In this document: one piece after another, positions 40,017 to 51,982 of the stretch
How the letters are laid out: every line of letters starts with the position of its first letter
Numbering within the stretch: position 1 is the first letter of the stretch
From: Heliocidaris tuberculata
Taxonomy: Eukaryota; Echinodermata; Echinoidea; Camarodonta; Echinometridae
DNA: 64,000 bases
NCBI GenBank assembly: GCA_025618425.1
Contig: CM046844.1
Location: 15,440,076-15,504,075, forward strand
Reading direction: 5' to 3'
Made by a program: the position numbers and the translations under genes
Notes under the pieces: model-generated
The model's input: the letters and a program-made list of their open reading frames with translations, nothing else
Database searches by the model: none
Told to the model about the DNA's origin: nothing

Positions 40017-42298
40017 GCCAGGAGCCTGTCCCGAAATAGTCACCCCATTTTACATATGAGATTTGACCCCTTAAAGTTACTGAGATCATCCATGTCATTC
40101 ACAAAAAAAACTTGTCAGCTCGAACGAAGCCGCCGGGTTTGGCCCCCAGAGCCCCCAAAAGGGGCCCCAAAGTCGGGTCGATTTCAACCCATCTAACATA
40201 TGCGCCAAACTTTGTCAGAAGGAAGGTGTATGAATATACATTGCCAAAACATTAAAACTGACAAACTTTTCCGTCGGGATGGGTTATAAGACCGCCCCTA
40301 AAAATTGGGGCAAATTTTTCCCCTATAAGGCCCATGGACCAAATTTTGTCAGAAGGAAGAGTTATGGGTGTACATTACAAAAATATGAAAACTTACAAAA
40401 ACTTCCATTGGGAAGGGGGTGTAACATGCCCCTGACAAAAACACCAAAGTGCCCCTAAACCAAGCTTTGCTGCCCAAAATGCTCTGGATGTAGAGAAAAA
40501 CATTTTTGGGGGGCATAACAACCTTAATAACTCCAAAGTGTCTCATTCAATTAAGCTAAAAATTACACATTATAATTTTGAGTGTTGTAACTTTCTTGTG
40601 GTGAAATTTGGTGTCAAATGATCATTTCAATAATGATTTATTAAATTGTGAAAATTGTATTGCTTTCTTTAAAGTAGTCAAATGATAAATGTCAGGATTA
40701 TGTAACCCATTGTCCATCTGCGCCTGTTTGGCAAGGCATAATATAGAGAGCTTGCAAGGTATTTGTGTAATTAACACATGAATGGTAGATTTCAGCATGG
40801 CAGCTGCATAGCCCAGATACTTAACAAGCTCCTATAAATTATGCCTATGTGAATGACATAATGTGATGGAGATAGGCCAGAATACAACTCAAATAAACAT
40901 TGACTGTGATGTAATTGAGAAAGTCAGTACATTTCAGTACTTCGGTATAGTCTGGGAGCCTGTCCCGAAATAGTCACCCCATTTTACCCATAAGATTTGA
41001 CCCCGTAAAGTTACTTAGACCATCTAAGTCATTGACGAAAAGATTGTCAGCCTGACCGTAGCCGCCGGGTTTAGCCCCCAGAGCCCCCAAAAGAGACCCC
41101 AAAGTCGGGTCGATTTCACCCCATCTCCCCCATGCACCAAACTTTGTCAGTAGGAAGTAGTATGACTGGACATTACAAAACACAAAAAAACTGATAAAAA
41201 TTTCCGTCGGGATGGGGTGTCAGACGGCCCCTAAAAATTGGGGTAAATTTTTCCCCTTGAAGCCCGGGGACCAAATTTTGTCAGAAGGAAGAGCTTTGGA
41301 TGTACATTCCAAAAGTATAAAAACTGACAAAATTGTCCACCAGGAAGAGGGGTGTCAGACCCCCTGAAATGAAAACCCCAAAGTGCCCTTTGACAACTCT
41401 TTGCCCCCAAAATGCTCTGTATGTAAAGAAAAACTATTTTCTTACCTTCTGACTATGATAATTCAAAAGTGTATTATTCAATTGACTTTAAATTTTTATA
41501 ACATAATTTTTAGTATAATAATCTTCTTGGGGTGCAATTTGATGTTAATTGGTTTTTTGATTAATAAGTTATGAAATTGTAAAAAATGTATTGCTTTCTC
41601 AAAAGTAGTCAAAACATATTGTCAGGATTATGTAAACACACCCATTGTCCATCTTCACCTGTTTGACAAGGCATAAAAGAAGAGCTTTTCAGGTATCTGT
41701 GGCATGTGACTGCCAGGCTGAAATGTACTATTCATGTGTTAATTGCACAGATACCAAGCAAGTTGCTCTATTATGCCTTGTCAGATGGTCAATGGGTGTG
41801 TTTACATAATCCTGACAATATTTTTTGGCTACTTTTGAGAAAGCTATACATTTTTCACAATTTAAAAACTTATTACTCAAAAGACCAATTATTACCAAAT
41901 TGCACCTCATGAAGATTATTATACTCAAAATTATCTTATCAAAATTTAAAGGGAATTGAATAAAATGCTTTTGAATTATCATAGTCAGAAGGTAAGAAAA
42001 TAGTTTTTCTTTACATAGAGAGCTTTTTTTTGGGGGGGGGCAAAGCGTTGTCAGAGGGCACTTTGGGGTTTTCATTTCAGGGGGTCTGACACCCCCTTCC
42101 TGGTGGACAATTTTGTCAGTTTTTATATTTTTGGAATGTACATCCAAAGCTCTTCCTTCTGACAAAATTTGGTCCCCTGGCGTCAAGGGGAAAATTTTAC
42201 CCCAATTTTTAGGGGCCGTCTGACACCCCATCCCGACGAAAATTTTTGTCAGTTTTTTTGTGTTTTGTAATGTCCAGTCATACTACTTCCTACTGACA
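40017..42298. repeat. direct plus inverted repeat cluster, about 0.75-kb units
   Basis: The unit starting gagcctgtcccgaaatagtc occurs near 40,026 and 40,958 (direct), and its inner 560 bp is inverted from about 41,735 to 42,298. The second and third copies form a palindrome centred near 41,715. The first copy also contains the beginning of its own inverted arm, so the original element was probably one long palindrome, duplicated in tandem. Non-coding. Confidence 0.75.
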
Positions 42299-43100
42299 AA
42301 GATACACAAATGACCACTGCCAGACGATTTAAGTGGTGGAGAGAGCCTGCCAGACGCCCATATGGTAATCCATCCACCATTATTGAGCTAGATCAGCTCG
42401 AAAGGAAACCTTATGAAACCTGTGGGAAATTACTCGCCATAGTCCAAAGATGCACAAATGACCACTACTAGACGATTTTAGTGGTGGAGAGTGACTGTTA
42501 GACGTAACTAATATACACCCCCTATATTTTAAGCGAGATCAGGTGCAAACAAAAGTTCGGGGGTCCAGACTTACACAAATGCTGCCAGAAATCATCATGA
42601 TTATACATGTATATTGTGGGAGCTACCTGCCGCACGTCCCCCCCCCCCCCCCCCTCCGCCATCCCCCTAAAAAAACTCCTGACAACTGATTCTTATATTG
42701 CAAGGTACAAGGATACGTGCTGAAAATAACACTATATAAGGTATATTTCTATGCCTAAATTTATGTTGCAGATACAGGTATTAATAATATGTAGACTGTC
42801 TTGTAATAAGCAGGAAACAAGGTTAGTATGTACATATTTTGTGTCATTTTGAAGTAAATAACATTCTCATATTTACAGATACACTATTGATTAATAATAT
42901 TGTATATCTCTAGCAATACATGAAAGAAGATAATCTTTTAGGTCTACGCCCGATAGTCCGCGGGGCCGATAGACCGCGGGTCCGATAGACCGCGGGGTCG
43001 ATAGACCGCGGGGCCGATAGACCGCGGTGTCCGAAATGCAGCGCATTTTCACATCACGTCTAAAAAGCATAATGACTCAAATAATTCATGTATCTTAATC

Positions 43101-43779
43101 CCGGGGGGGGGGGGGGGGGGTATCTTCCATTGAAATCCGTACAGCATCCGCGAACCTGAAAACGAGGAAAAAGGGTAGTTTTTCAGGGTCGGGGCGGATC
43201 CGCGTTTAGGGTGTCAAAAACGAAAAATATATAATAATAATTAAAAAAAATAATAATAATACTTTGTTCTTTTATAGCGCATTACACATAGCAACACTGC
43301 ATGTCCCTATGCGCTTTATAAAGTAAGAACGAAATAACTTAGAAATAAGAAGGTGCATACAATGTAATGTTGGACACTAAGTTCATACTCTAAGTATTAA
43401 ACAGATATCTTTTAAGGGAGATTTTGAACTTATCTAAGTTGCTTTCATATCTCATGATACCCTTTTCATATAAAAGGGTATCAAAATCACACTTCTGACC
43501 AAATGCAGGGGAAAAGGGTATGAAATTTAACACGGCCAATCCGCGGAAAGGGTACAATTTATTCAGAATTTGCTCGCCCTGTTAAGGGTGTAAAACAAGC
43601 CGTTAATTATTTCTCTCCGTATTTAGGGTATCAAAATCAAGAATGAAAAAATATCCCTGTTTAGGGTATCAAAATCACAAAATCTGAATCCTCGTTTAGG
43701 GTGCTTTTCAGAGGGTAAAGTTCGAGGATGCTGGACGGGTCTCAACTGCTCAATGGAAAATCCCCCCCCCCCCCCCGGG
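43101..43779. mobile_element. poly-G/poly-C-ended element with 9-bp target duplication
   Basis: It is flanked by ATCTTAATC at 43092-43100 and 43780-43788. It starts CCGGGGGG and ends CCCCCCGGG. Subterminal inverted homology includes ttccattga and cagcatccgcgaac / gttcgaggatgctg. The interior repeats agggtatcaaaatca. Non-coding. Confidence 0.82.
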
Positions 43780-44089
43780 ATCTTAATCAATTTTTCAATT
43801 TTATTTCCCCTTTTCTATGTATTGATATTATCAACAAATTATGCTATTATGTATGTGTCATTTAAAGGGAACATATGAATTACAAGTTAGTCTTTTAAAG
43901 AAGATTTCTTTCATATTTCCCTCTTTGATTTTGTCTGCTTCACGTCACCTTGCCCATAATGCTGTATTTCGCTGCTATCATGGCTATTGTTTGTTCAATC
44001 TTAGAGTGTTATAATTATGTAGGCCTACTAGGCCCTATGTTTTATTCCGTATGAAAATAAATCAAACTGAACTCATATTTTTGATCATT

Positions 44090-44840
44090 AACTTTTCATC
44101 AGTTTGCCGATGACACTAGCATATTCTTTTCTTCTAATAATTTAAATAATACTGTCCTTGTTCTTAATAATAAACTTAGAAATATATCTGACTAGTTAAA
44201 AGCGAAACAAATATTTAAATATTGATAAAACTAGATGTGTTTATTTTCGGAAAACTAAATCCTCTATTATACAAATTCAAACAATGTATATAATATCTGT
44301 AATATTTATTTTGTTGACAACAATAATATTTCCATTTATATTGATAATAAATGTATTCAAAATTTTAATTCAGTTAACTTCTTGGGAATGCATTAGATAA
44401 TAATTCAGGATTTAAGGATCATATCACCAATGTTTTGCATAAGCCGACCATGCGTTTTCATCCTCATTATTGAGCATTATTTCTTTCGTTGTTTTTTAAT
44501 CAAGAAAAACGAAAGCATAACGCAATCCCTTATCTTTTCTTAACAATAATTTTCAAAACAAAATGAGCTGTGTCCAAAGCAAATCAATATTTCGAACTTA
44601 TTCAATTCATAATATCAATCAGTCTTCAAAATCAATCGTCAGTTATGCCATTTCCTCGTTTCTCTTCTGATATTCATTCAGTTTAACGCTGCTTAGTTTG
44701 AATTCTTTATATGAATTAGTGATAGTTGTGTATTTGTAATGAGATGGGTTCGATGAAGGCAATAAGTACTGTTTATATGAAAACGTTGATTTTCAAAGAT
44801 GTTATTTAATAAAACTTTGAGTTTCAATGAAAAGTTTCAA
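44090..44840 (+). pseudogene. LINE reverse transcriptase fragment
   Basis: HQFADDTSIFFSSNNLN carries the F-A-D-D active site; VLNNKLRNISD and NSVNFLGMH follow with stops in between. The segment ends in an AATAAAACTTTGAGTTTC-type tail near 44,810. Heavily decayed; part of the RT 3' half only. Confidence 0.7.
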
Positions 44841-45924
44841 ATTGCACATCCTGTTTATTAGCGTTAGTTTCTTTTATTTCAAATTAAAACACAGACTTGA
44901 AGTCACTTATTGCATAATCCATTGAACATCAAAAAGTTAATGAGCGCATCCAGGTGGGGGGTGACGATCCACCTCCCATTTCTCTTTTTCTTTAATTTTT
45001 AAAAAAAAAGTTTTGCTGTTAGTGCTTTCGATTGCAAGAGTGATTTGAGCGAATGTGCGGAATTACTGGTGACTGGCGTGTACATTGAGACGCCGCGGTC
45101 TATCGGCCCCGCGGTCTATAGGCCCCGCGGTATAACGGTCCCGCGGTCTATAAACCCCGCGGTCTATCGGCCCCGCGGACTATCGGGATTCCCCCATCTT
45201 TTAAGCGTTCTGTTTTTAAATACACTTTGTTGGGCTTGAATATAAACTATGTCAATAGGTAGTGAAGTGTGTCTTATAGATCTATGGGCCAGCCTGAGGG
45301 CTGTTTTGGGATCTAGGGTATTTATGTATGGACGAGTAATTGCATAAAGGCTGCCATGGCAACTGGAATTTATGTAAACATATATCCACTGTTTCAAACA
45401 ATGCGGAATATCATTCTGAATAATTATTATCTCCAAGTTGCATCATGATAAGGAATTAAAAAGTAACAGCCTAAAAGGAAAAGGTTCAAGTGATCAATGT
45501 GCTAACAAATATTCAAAAATCTCAAATGTTAATAAAACCGAGGTTTTATGGTACTTTGCAGGGCACTCTACTGATATATGCAACGAAGATGTCCATTATC
45601 AAAATGGTGTTTACATGCATCAAAGAAATATACAATATGAATTTACTGTCTGAATATTGTTAGAAACCCATATCAAACCTTTAATATGAAATAAGAATCG
45701 ATTTTCACGCCAAAATATCATAAAAATTATCAAAAACGTGTCGGTTTGAATTGAACGGTTCTTATATCAACAGTCAGTGTGGTGCATAATAACTGGTCGG
45801 AAATTAAAATGTGCAGAATATGATTCTTAATACGATGACCAAGTTTCAATTAAATACTATTTAATGTAACTTAAAGTTACATGTGAACATGTCAAAAAGG
45901 TACATTAGAAACAGCTCTGTGTAT

Positions 45925-47085
45925 CATGGTATAACTAATGTTTTACTAAATATATCATTCATGAAATAGTTTCTCCTTTAACACATATTGTTATTCTATC
46001 ACTAAAAAACGGCGTTGTTCCTAATAAAATGAAGATTGCAAAGGCCATACATATTCCAAAAAAAGGTGACCAACAAGACAAAGGTATATTACCGCCCTTT
46101 ATCACTCCTAACAAGCTTCTCAAAAAATCTAGAAAAATTGTTTATTCTGGACTCATTTTATACGTTTTTAGATAATAATCATGTCCTCTCCGGGTCTCAA
46201 CTATTCACGCACGGGCTTCTAAAATTCATAAAATTGCCAGAGCTCTAGACAGTGTCACACACTGCAGGTATTTTCTTGGACTTCTCCAAGGCCTTCGATA
46301 CTATAAATCATGATATACTGCATACATTGTTGTATAAGTTACCTATGGTATCCAGGGGAAGGCCTTGGAGTGGTTCAAGAAATACCTTAGTGATAGAAAA
46401 CAATATGTATACATGAATGGTCAATTATTTGTGGTATCCCTCAAGGCTCTCTGTTAGGCCCGCTCCTGTTTATTTCATGGACACTAACGACCTCCAAAAC
46501 TCATCTGCAGTCTTGTCAAGTTGTCATAATCCTCTTTGTCGATGACTCCAATATTTTTCGCTCTCACCATAACCCTGTTACACTTCTGAACATTAAACAC
46601 TGGATTAAAGTGCGCTTTTGACTAGATTTAAGCTAACAAATTGTCGCTCATCATGAATGAAACAAATTTCTTGCTATTTAGTAATTCTATATCATTCCAA
46701 TGTTGAGTCTATCAGATTTTTTGTGTTCATATGAACAGTAAACTAAGGTGGAAAGTTTAAATTGATTGTTTATGTAAACTAACTCAGGTGTAACGAACAA
46801 GGTCTATTCTGTCTTAATCTTGCCTTATATCTTAATTATTGTACTTGCGTGGGGAAATAGCTCCATAACCCTCATGCACAAAAATGTAAGAATTGTAAAG
46901 AATGTTGGATTTCGTGCACATACAAACAGACAAATGAGCTTTTCTATAACTTTAATATTATTGAGATATCTAACTTGTACTCTCTTTGAATATTGGAATA
47001 TTTATATATACGAACTCTCGAAAAGTAATTTACCGCTTGATTCCTTCCTATTTTTCAACCAAACATTGTCATTATGAGGTACATT
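45925..47085 (+). pseudogene. LINE reverse transcriptase, heavily decayed
   Basis: In order but in several frames: IVSPLTHIVILSLKNG, KMKIAKAIHIPKKGD, LLTSFSKNLEKLF, FLDFSKAFDTINHDIL, GIPQGSLLGPLL, LFVDDSNIF with F-V-D-D, then LPYILIIVLAWGN and RIVKNVGFRAH of the C-terminal region. Many frameshifts and stops. Possibly the same family as the 44.1-kb fragment. Confidence 0.78.
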
Positions 47086-48335
47086 CCTACTGGACCAGAC
47101 AGACAACTACTGTAGGTAGGGTAATTAGTGAACCGGCCCAAATTTGACTAAAGCTTGCGCTAGCGCTTTTTCGAAAAAGAGTCAGAAATTTTTTGAATGA
47201 ATCTTATAATTTACAGCTTATATCAGTAATAAAGCATTTGCTGGTGCTTGCTATAAACATATAAAATAATTATTATTGTTATATTAAGTCTATTATAAAT
47301 TATATATTTATAACGACAATACTTGGCCTAACGGAGTTTTTCCATTGCAGTCAAGAACTAATGTCAATTATATGACATAATTATTAACAATCCCAACAAA
47401 CCATAATCCACATTGTAAAAAGGTACTTATAGGGGTAAACTCCTTACGGGCGTTAAATCAACCACATTTTGCAGGTTTTACAGCTTTGTCTGACGTATAG
47501 AATCCCATTAATATCTATTTTAAAAAAAGGAATAAGAACAACAATAATGACTATTGATTTGCATATTTTGAGTTTCATTCTTTATATGGGGGATGGGGGA
47601 CGTCTGGCAAGTAGATCCCGCATTATATAATCATGATACTTTCTGGCAGTATCTATGTAAGTCTAGAAAAATCTAATTTGTTTGTTTAGGTGTATATTAG
47701 TTTTTCCTTTGTTCCCACGAACTTTTGTTTGCACATGTCTGATCTCGCTCAAAATATAGGGGGTGTATATAAGTATAACGTCTAACAGTCACTCTCCATC
47801 ACTTAAATCGTCTGGTATAGGTATTGGTCATTTGCGCATCTTTGGAATTTGGCGAGTAATTTCCCATTGGTTTCATCGGGTTTCCTTTCCAGCTGATCTA
47901 GCTCAATTTTTTGACCCCCTTTGGGGGCGTCGGGCGGGCACCCCACCACTTAAAACGTCTGACATTGCCCATTCATGTGCCTTGGGACTATGGCGAATCT
48001 TTTGATATAGGTTTCTTAGGGTTTCCTTTCCAGCTGATCTAGCTCAATATTGGGGGTTGGGTACTTTAGGGGCGTCTGGCAAGCACTCCCCACCACTTAA
48101 AACGTCTGGCATTGTTCATTCATGTACCTTGGGACTATGGCGAATCTTTTGATATAGGTTTCTAAGGCTTTCCTTTCCAGCTGATCTAGCTCATTTTTTT
48201 TACCACTTTGTGACCTCCCCCTGGCCACACCCACCACATAGAACATGCCAGACGGTCAATTCGCTATATCGGACTATGCGATCTTTATATATATTCCTGC
48301 GCATGAAAATTGGTTTCCTTTCCAGCTAGGTTGAC

Positions 48336-48358
48336 CCCCCCCCCCCCCCCCCCGGCTC
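48336..48358. repeat. poly-C tract at the right border of the 6-kb composite
   Basis: A run of about 22 C ending in ggctcccgg lies at the point where the right arm homology stops. Confidence 0.7.
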
Positions 48359-49299
48359 CCGGACTAATATTGCAGTTACTCTGTGTGTTCACAATAGGTA
48401 GCAGACTACATAATCCGTAGCAGACTACACTCTCTGCATTGTCTTTGATATTGGCCCCTGAAATACAGCTGTTGATAAACAATTTTTCACTTTTCCCCTC
48501 ATACATAAAAGGTTCAGTCCTTTCTCTTCCTTCCTCTATTTTATAATACACTTAAGCTTTCCAATCAAAATGAATCAAAAGATAAAAAAAAAAGTTTTAT
48601 CATGCAGTTTGCACTGGCCATGCCATGCTGTTGTACAGCCAGGTCAAAGTAAAAAGCCTGGCACTTCCCCATACACCATACACATAATACATACAAACAC
48701 ATAGCACACAAACTCTCATAGACACACGCACAGCACATACCACGTGGTGGGAATGCTAGCTGTGCTAAACCCTAGATCCATGTGGTCAAGAAGATATGGA
48801 GCTCAGTTTTTTGCTACAAAATAATCGTTTTTGAACAAACTTGCACTTTTTGCAAATGGCAACATATGCCATTAGTGTTTTTGTATTTTTAGTAACATGT
48901 ACAAGGTGAAATTAGGTGGGGTGAAATCGCGGACCACGAAAAGTGAGAATTTCAGCGGTCATCCCATGGTCTATTTGTGCAATATTTCATTATCATTGTC
49001 ACTGACACTGCGTTGTCAAGATACAGAGCTAAATTCTTATAATAAATAGGCAAAAGGGGATTACTTTTGGTATGGTATTTTTATTTATTGTCGGCGTCAA
49101 AATCGTAGCCTAACGTAATTGTTAACCGTAGTTTCATCTTCACCATCATACCAATATTTCTCCTCAAATACATCATTCTCGATTTTTCTCTAAAAGTTGA
49201 TGACTTTGAAAACATTATTGGAACTTGATCTCATAGGGCCTGATGATTGACGAAAATTTGAAGAATTTGACTACTCTGATTCTGAGATATCGAGGAATA

Positions 49300-49625
49300 A
49301 AAATTAAAAAAGAAAATAAAATTTTTGGTATGCTTGAGTGAGTGTCTGAGGGTGGTGATGATGTATGTGTGTGTGTTTGTGTGTGTGTATCTTAATTGTG
49401 TGAATATGTGATTCTGTTTATGTATGTATTATATTTGTTACTGTATTTTTTTTCATTACTTTGCTTTGTATTTTTATTTAACAATTTACTTGTTTAATGT
49501 AAAAGGGCCAACCTCAACAAGCTCTGGCTTCAATTTGGTCCTTACCATATACTTTGTATTTTATCTTTTTTGCTTTGTATTTTGATATTGGTAAAATAAA
49601 TGAACTGAACTGAACTGAACTGAAA
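49300..49625 (+). mobile_element. LINE 3' end fragment with (TGAAC)n tail
   Basis: aaaagggccaacctcaacaa and gctctggcttcaatttggtc precede aaaataaatgaactgaactg and three further GAACT units. This is the typical 3' end of CR1/L2-like LINEs. 48,360-49,300 before it shows a GT tract and nothing else recognisable. Confidence 0.55.
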
Positions 49626-50674
49626 GATAAAGAAAGAAAGAAAACTCTGAGGAAATTAAAAGGTGATCTGTCTCTTACAGACCAACTAATAACCCTAGTT
49701 TAAATAATTAGCGTGTGGCAATTTTGCTGCTATCGATAATACGGGAAGGCCAACTCTCTTGAAACGAAAGAGCGGGTACATAATTTGATATTCTAGTCCA
49801 CTTAATAAGCTCCTCAGCGTCGCCTAGCAGGATTCATTCCGGTAACGTGATGATGCAGCTATCTCTCAAGTTTTATCAAACATTTAAGTTTATTTCAAAA
49901 TGCAAAGAGACAAGAAAACAAAATTGAGACAGGTTAAGGACGTTTATCCATGTTCAAGAGAGAGAAGTAGAAAAGCCTTGGCCCTTGTGCCATTAAGTCG
50001 TGAATTGTACTATTCAGTGTCATGTAGGACCAAACTAGATCAAAGTAGTGAAAATGCGGAAACTGAAGACTGAATTGAAATGAAATAATAAATGTCATCC
50101 CCAATTTCTTTGATGAAGAAGAGAGTTAACTACTAACGATTATAGTATGCATGATATGACATTTTGTTCTTTTTTATCATGTTAATATTCTTCCTCAAAA
50201 ATTTTTTCTTACAATATATGCATTTTAACCCCCCCCCCCTTCTTTTTGTTTTTGTCTCTAAATTTGCCATTTCCTTCATTTTGCTTATTTTGTGCCGCGT
50301 GCATTGACAAATTTGGGGACAATGCTTTTAATAAGAATCAATATGCACATACCCTACAGTCTGCTGCCTTTATGAAATTTAAAAGGAACTACATCAGAGT
50401 CAAAAGGGGTAATTATTTTCTGGATCAATTTTGTTGTCTTATTATTATATCATGCTTGTTCATTATGGTTATTATTCAAAATTGACGAGTTTTGTCCAAA
50501 ATTTGAGGTCTTTCGGTGAGTTATCATCAAGTTGAAAGCAAGAACAACACCATAATATAAAAATGTTGACTGCTTCAAGGGAAACGGTTAAAACTATTGC
50601 CAAAGGTGATCTCGAAACTGTACTGTGCATGCGTCTGTGCCCTAGCTGAGACAAGAAGCTGAGTGGCATAGTGC

Positions 50675-51140
50675 CCCCTCCGGGGGGGGGGGGCACTCAG
50701 TATATACTGTAGTGTGCGGTGGGTATGTGCCGCAGAGAAGACCCCCATTTTTACACTCAAATTTCCGTTCCAAAGCATAGCATTTTTTCTTCATGAGAAA
50801 AAGAAGAGAGAAAACCGTTCCAAAGCACCGCTTTTTTTTTTCATTCCTTCGTTCCGGCCGGTCTGGCCAGCCGGCCCGTTTCGAAGAATATTACTTAGTT
50901 CTGGTGAATATTTGAAAAGGAGTTCCGACGATCCTTATATATCAGTAACAACCAGTTCCGTAGGCCTACATCATATTAATATTATAATCCAGTTCCAAAG
51001 ACCCTCTTTTTCCAAAATGTTAGTAATTCCGAAGACCACCCTGTTCATGATACGCTCGTTCCGCAGCCCCCCCCCCCTTATTTAACCTGCGGCACATACC
51101 TAACACTCTTGGGGTCGAGTGTTCCCCCCCCCCCCCCACG
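50675..51140. mobile_element. poly-G/poly-C-ended element flanked by GGCATAGTGC
   Basis: The direct repeat GGCATAGTGC lies at 50665-50674 and 51141-51150. Inverted ends: a G tract followed by cactc and ggtatgtgccgcag on the left, their reverse on the right (ctgcggcacatacc, gagtg, C tract). The interior repeats cgttccaaagca. Similar in design to 43,101-43,779. Confidence 0.72.
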
Positions 51141-51477
51141 GGCATAGTGCTGTCTCGAGAGATCACCGAGGAGCTATAATAGTTTTAACCATGAACCAAA
51201 AAATATGGATTCTCGAAAAGAGATATTTTTCAAAATGTATTTATATTCAGGTAAAATTTTCCAATCTAAGATCAGTGCGCATATATAGGCTTTTTATAGG
51301 CTTTTGATTAAATGGTCAGGTTAGTCGCCTGATTGTCGCGCTCATTTAGCAGTTCAAATATGAGGTGTGTGTGTGTGTGTGTGTATGTGTGTGTGTGCGT
51401 GGGTGTGTGTGTATGTGCGCCCATTTAAAGCGATGACATAGGCATGAACTTTACATTCGGACCGATGACACACAGCG

Positions 51478-51497
51478 AACCGATGACGTCATCGGTT
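51478..51497. promoter_or_regulatory. perfect 20-bp palindrome containing a CRE-like TGACGTCA
   Basis: AACCGATGACGTCATCGGTT equals its own reverse complement; TGACGTCA is at its centre. Related GTCATCGGTT copies follow near 51,606, 51,643 and 51,680. No gene is near, so a regulatory role is only a possibility. Confidence 0.45.
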
Positions 51498-51761
51498 GGC
51501 GGACCTGCGCAGTTAGACCCAAATTACATGCTTTTGCATATAGGGGTAGGTCATCAGTTAGTGTTACACGAACAAGTCGTCGGTTGTATAGAAAAATTTC
51601 AGACGGGTCATCGGTTATGCGGTTGAATTCTACACACACAGGTCATCGGTTATGCGGTCAAATTCTAGGTTGTAAAAGATGTCATCGGTTATTATGCGCG
51701 CACAGGTATGGGTGTGTGTGTGTGTGTAATTGGGTTTTTACAGACGTGTATCAGTCAGAAA

Positions 51762-51946
51762 CACGATAAAAACTATTTTCGAAAAATCAACTCAAGGCAA
51801 TTTCAATAGCCCTGTCTATCACCTTTATAGAAATGTGCGAACATTATAATGGTGTATTACGTAATCCGAACCTGATTTCTATGTGCAGTACAATAGGCCT
51901 TTGAAATTGCCTTTGGATTTATTTTTCGAAAGTAGTTTTTATCGTG
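51762..51946. mobile_element. 185-bp hairpin element
   Basis: cacgataaaaactattttcg and aaggcaatttcaatagcc are mirrored by ggcctttgaaattgcc and cgaaagtagtttttatcgtg. Miniature inverted-repeat form. Confidence 0.75.
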
Positions 51947-51982
51947 TTCAGATATAATTATTTACGTCTGGGGACCGACCTT

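Larger units (their letters stand above)
42949..45187. mobile_element. 2.2-kb element whose inverted ends are 17-bp minisatellites
   Basis: The left end has five units of CGATAGACCGCGGGGCC (42,951-43,027). The right end has six units in reverse orientation (45,092-45,187). Both outermost units carry the same change (gatagtCCGCGG), so the ends are true inverted copies. The inside includes a poly-G element and a LINE fragment. Confidence 0.8.
42299..48345. mobile_element. 6-kb composite with long inverted arms of tandem repeats
   Basis: The left arm (42,299-42,665) and right arm (about 47,587-48,345) are inverted copies. Shared markers are gagctagatcagct with ggaaagg, gtctaacagtcactctcc, aacaaaagttcg and ctgccagaaa. 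The right arm holds three units of about 130-150 bp, the left two. The interior contains at least three other insertions. No transposase was recognised. Confidence 0.7.

Noticed and set aside
42951..43027. CRISPR-like look of the regularly spaced CCGCGG units
   Set aside because: Units of 17 bp with no unique spacers, in a eukaryotic genome, and paired with an inverted array at 45.1 kb; it is a transposon end.
50246..50485. 79-codon plus-strand open frame ending in a hydrophobic stretch
   Set aside because: AT-rich chance frame beside a C tract, with no family resemblance or splice context.
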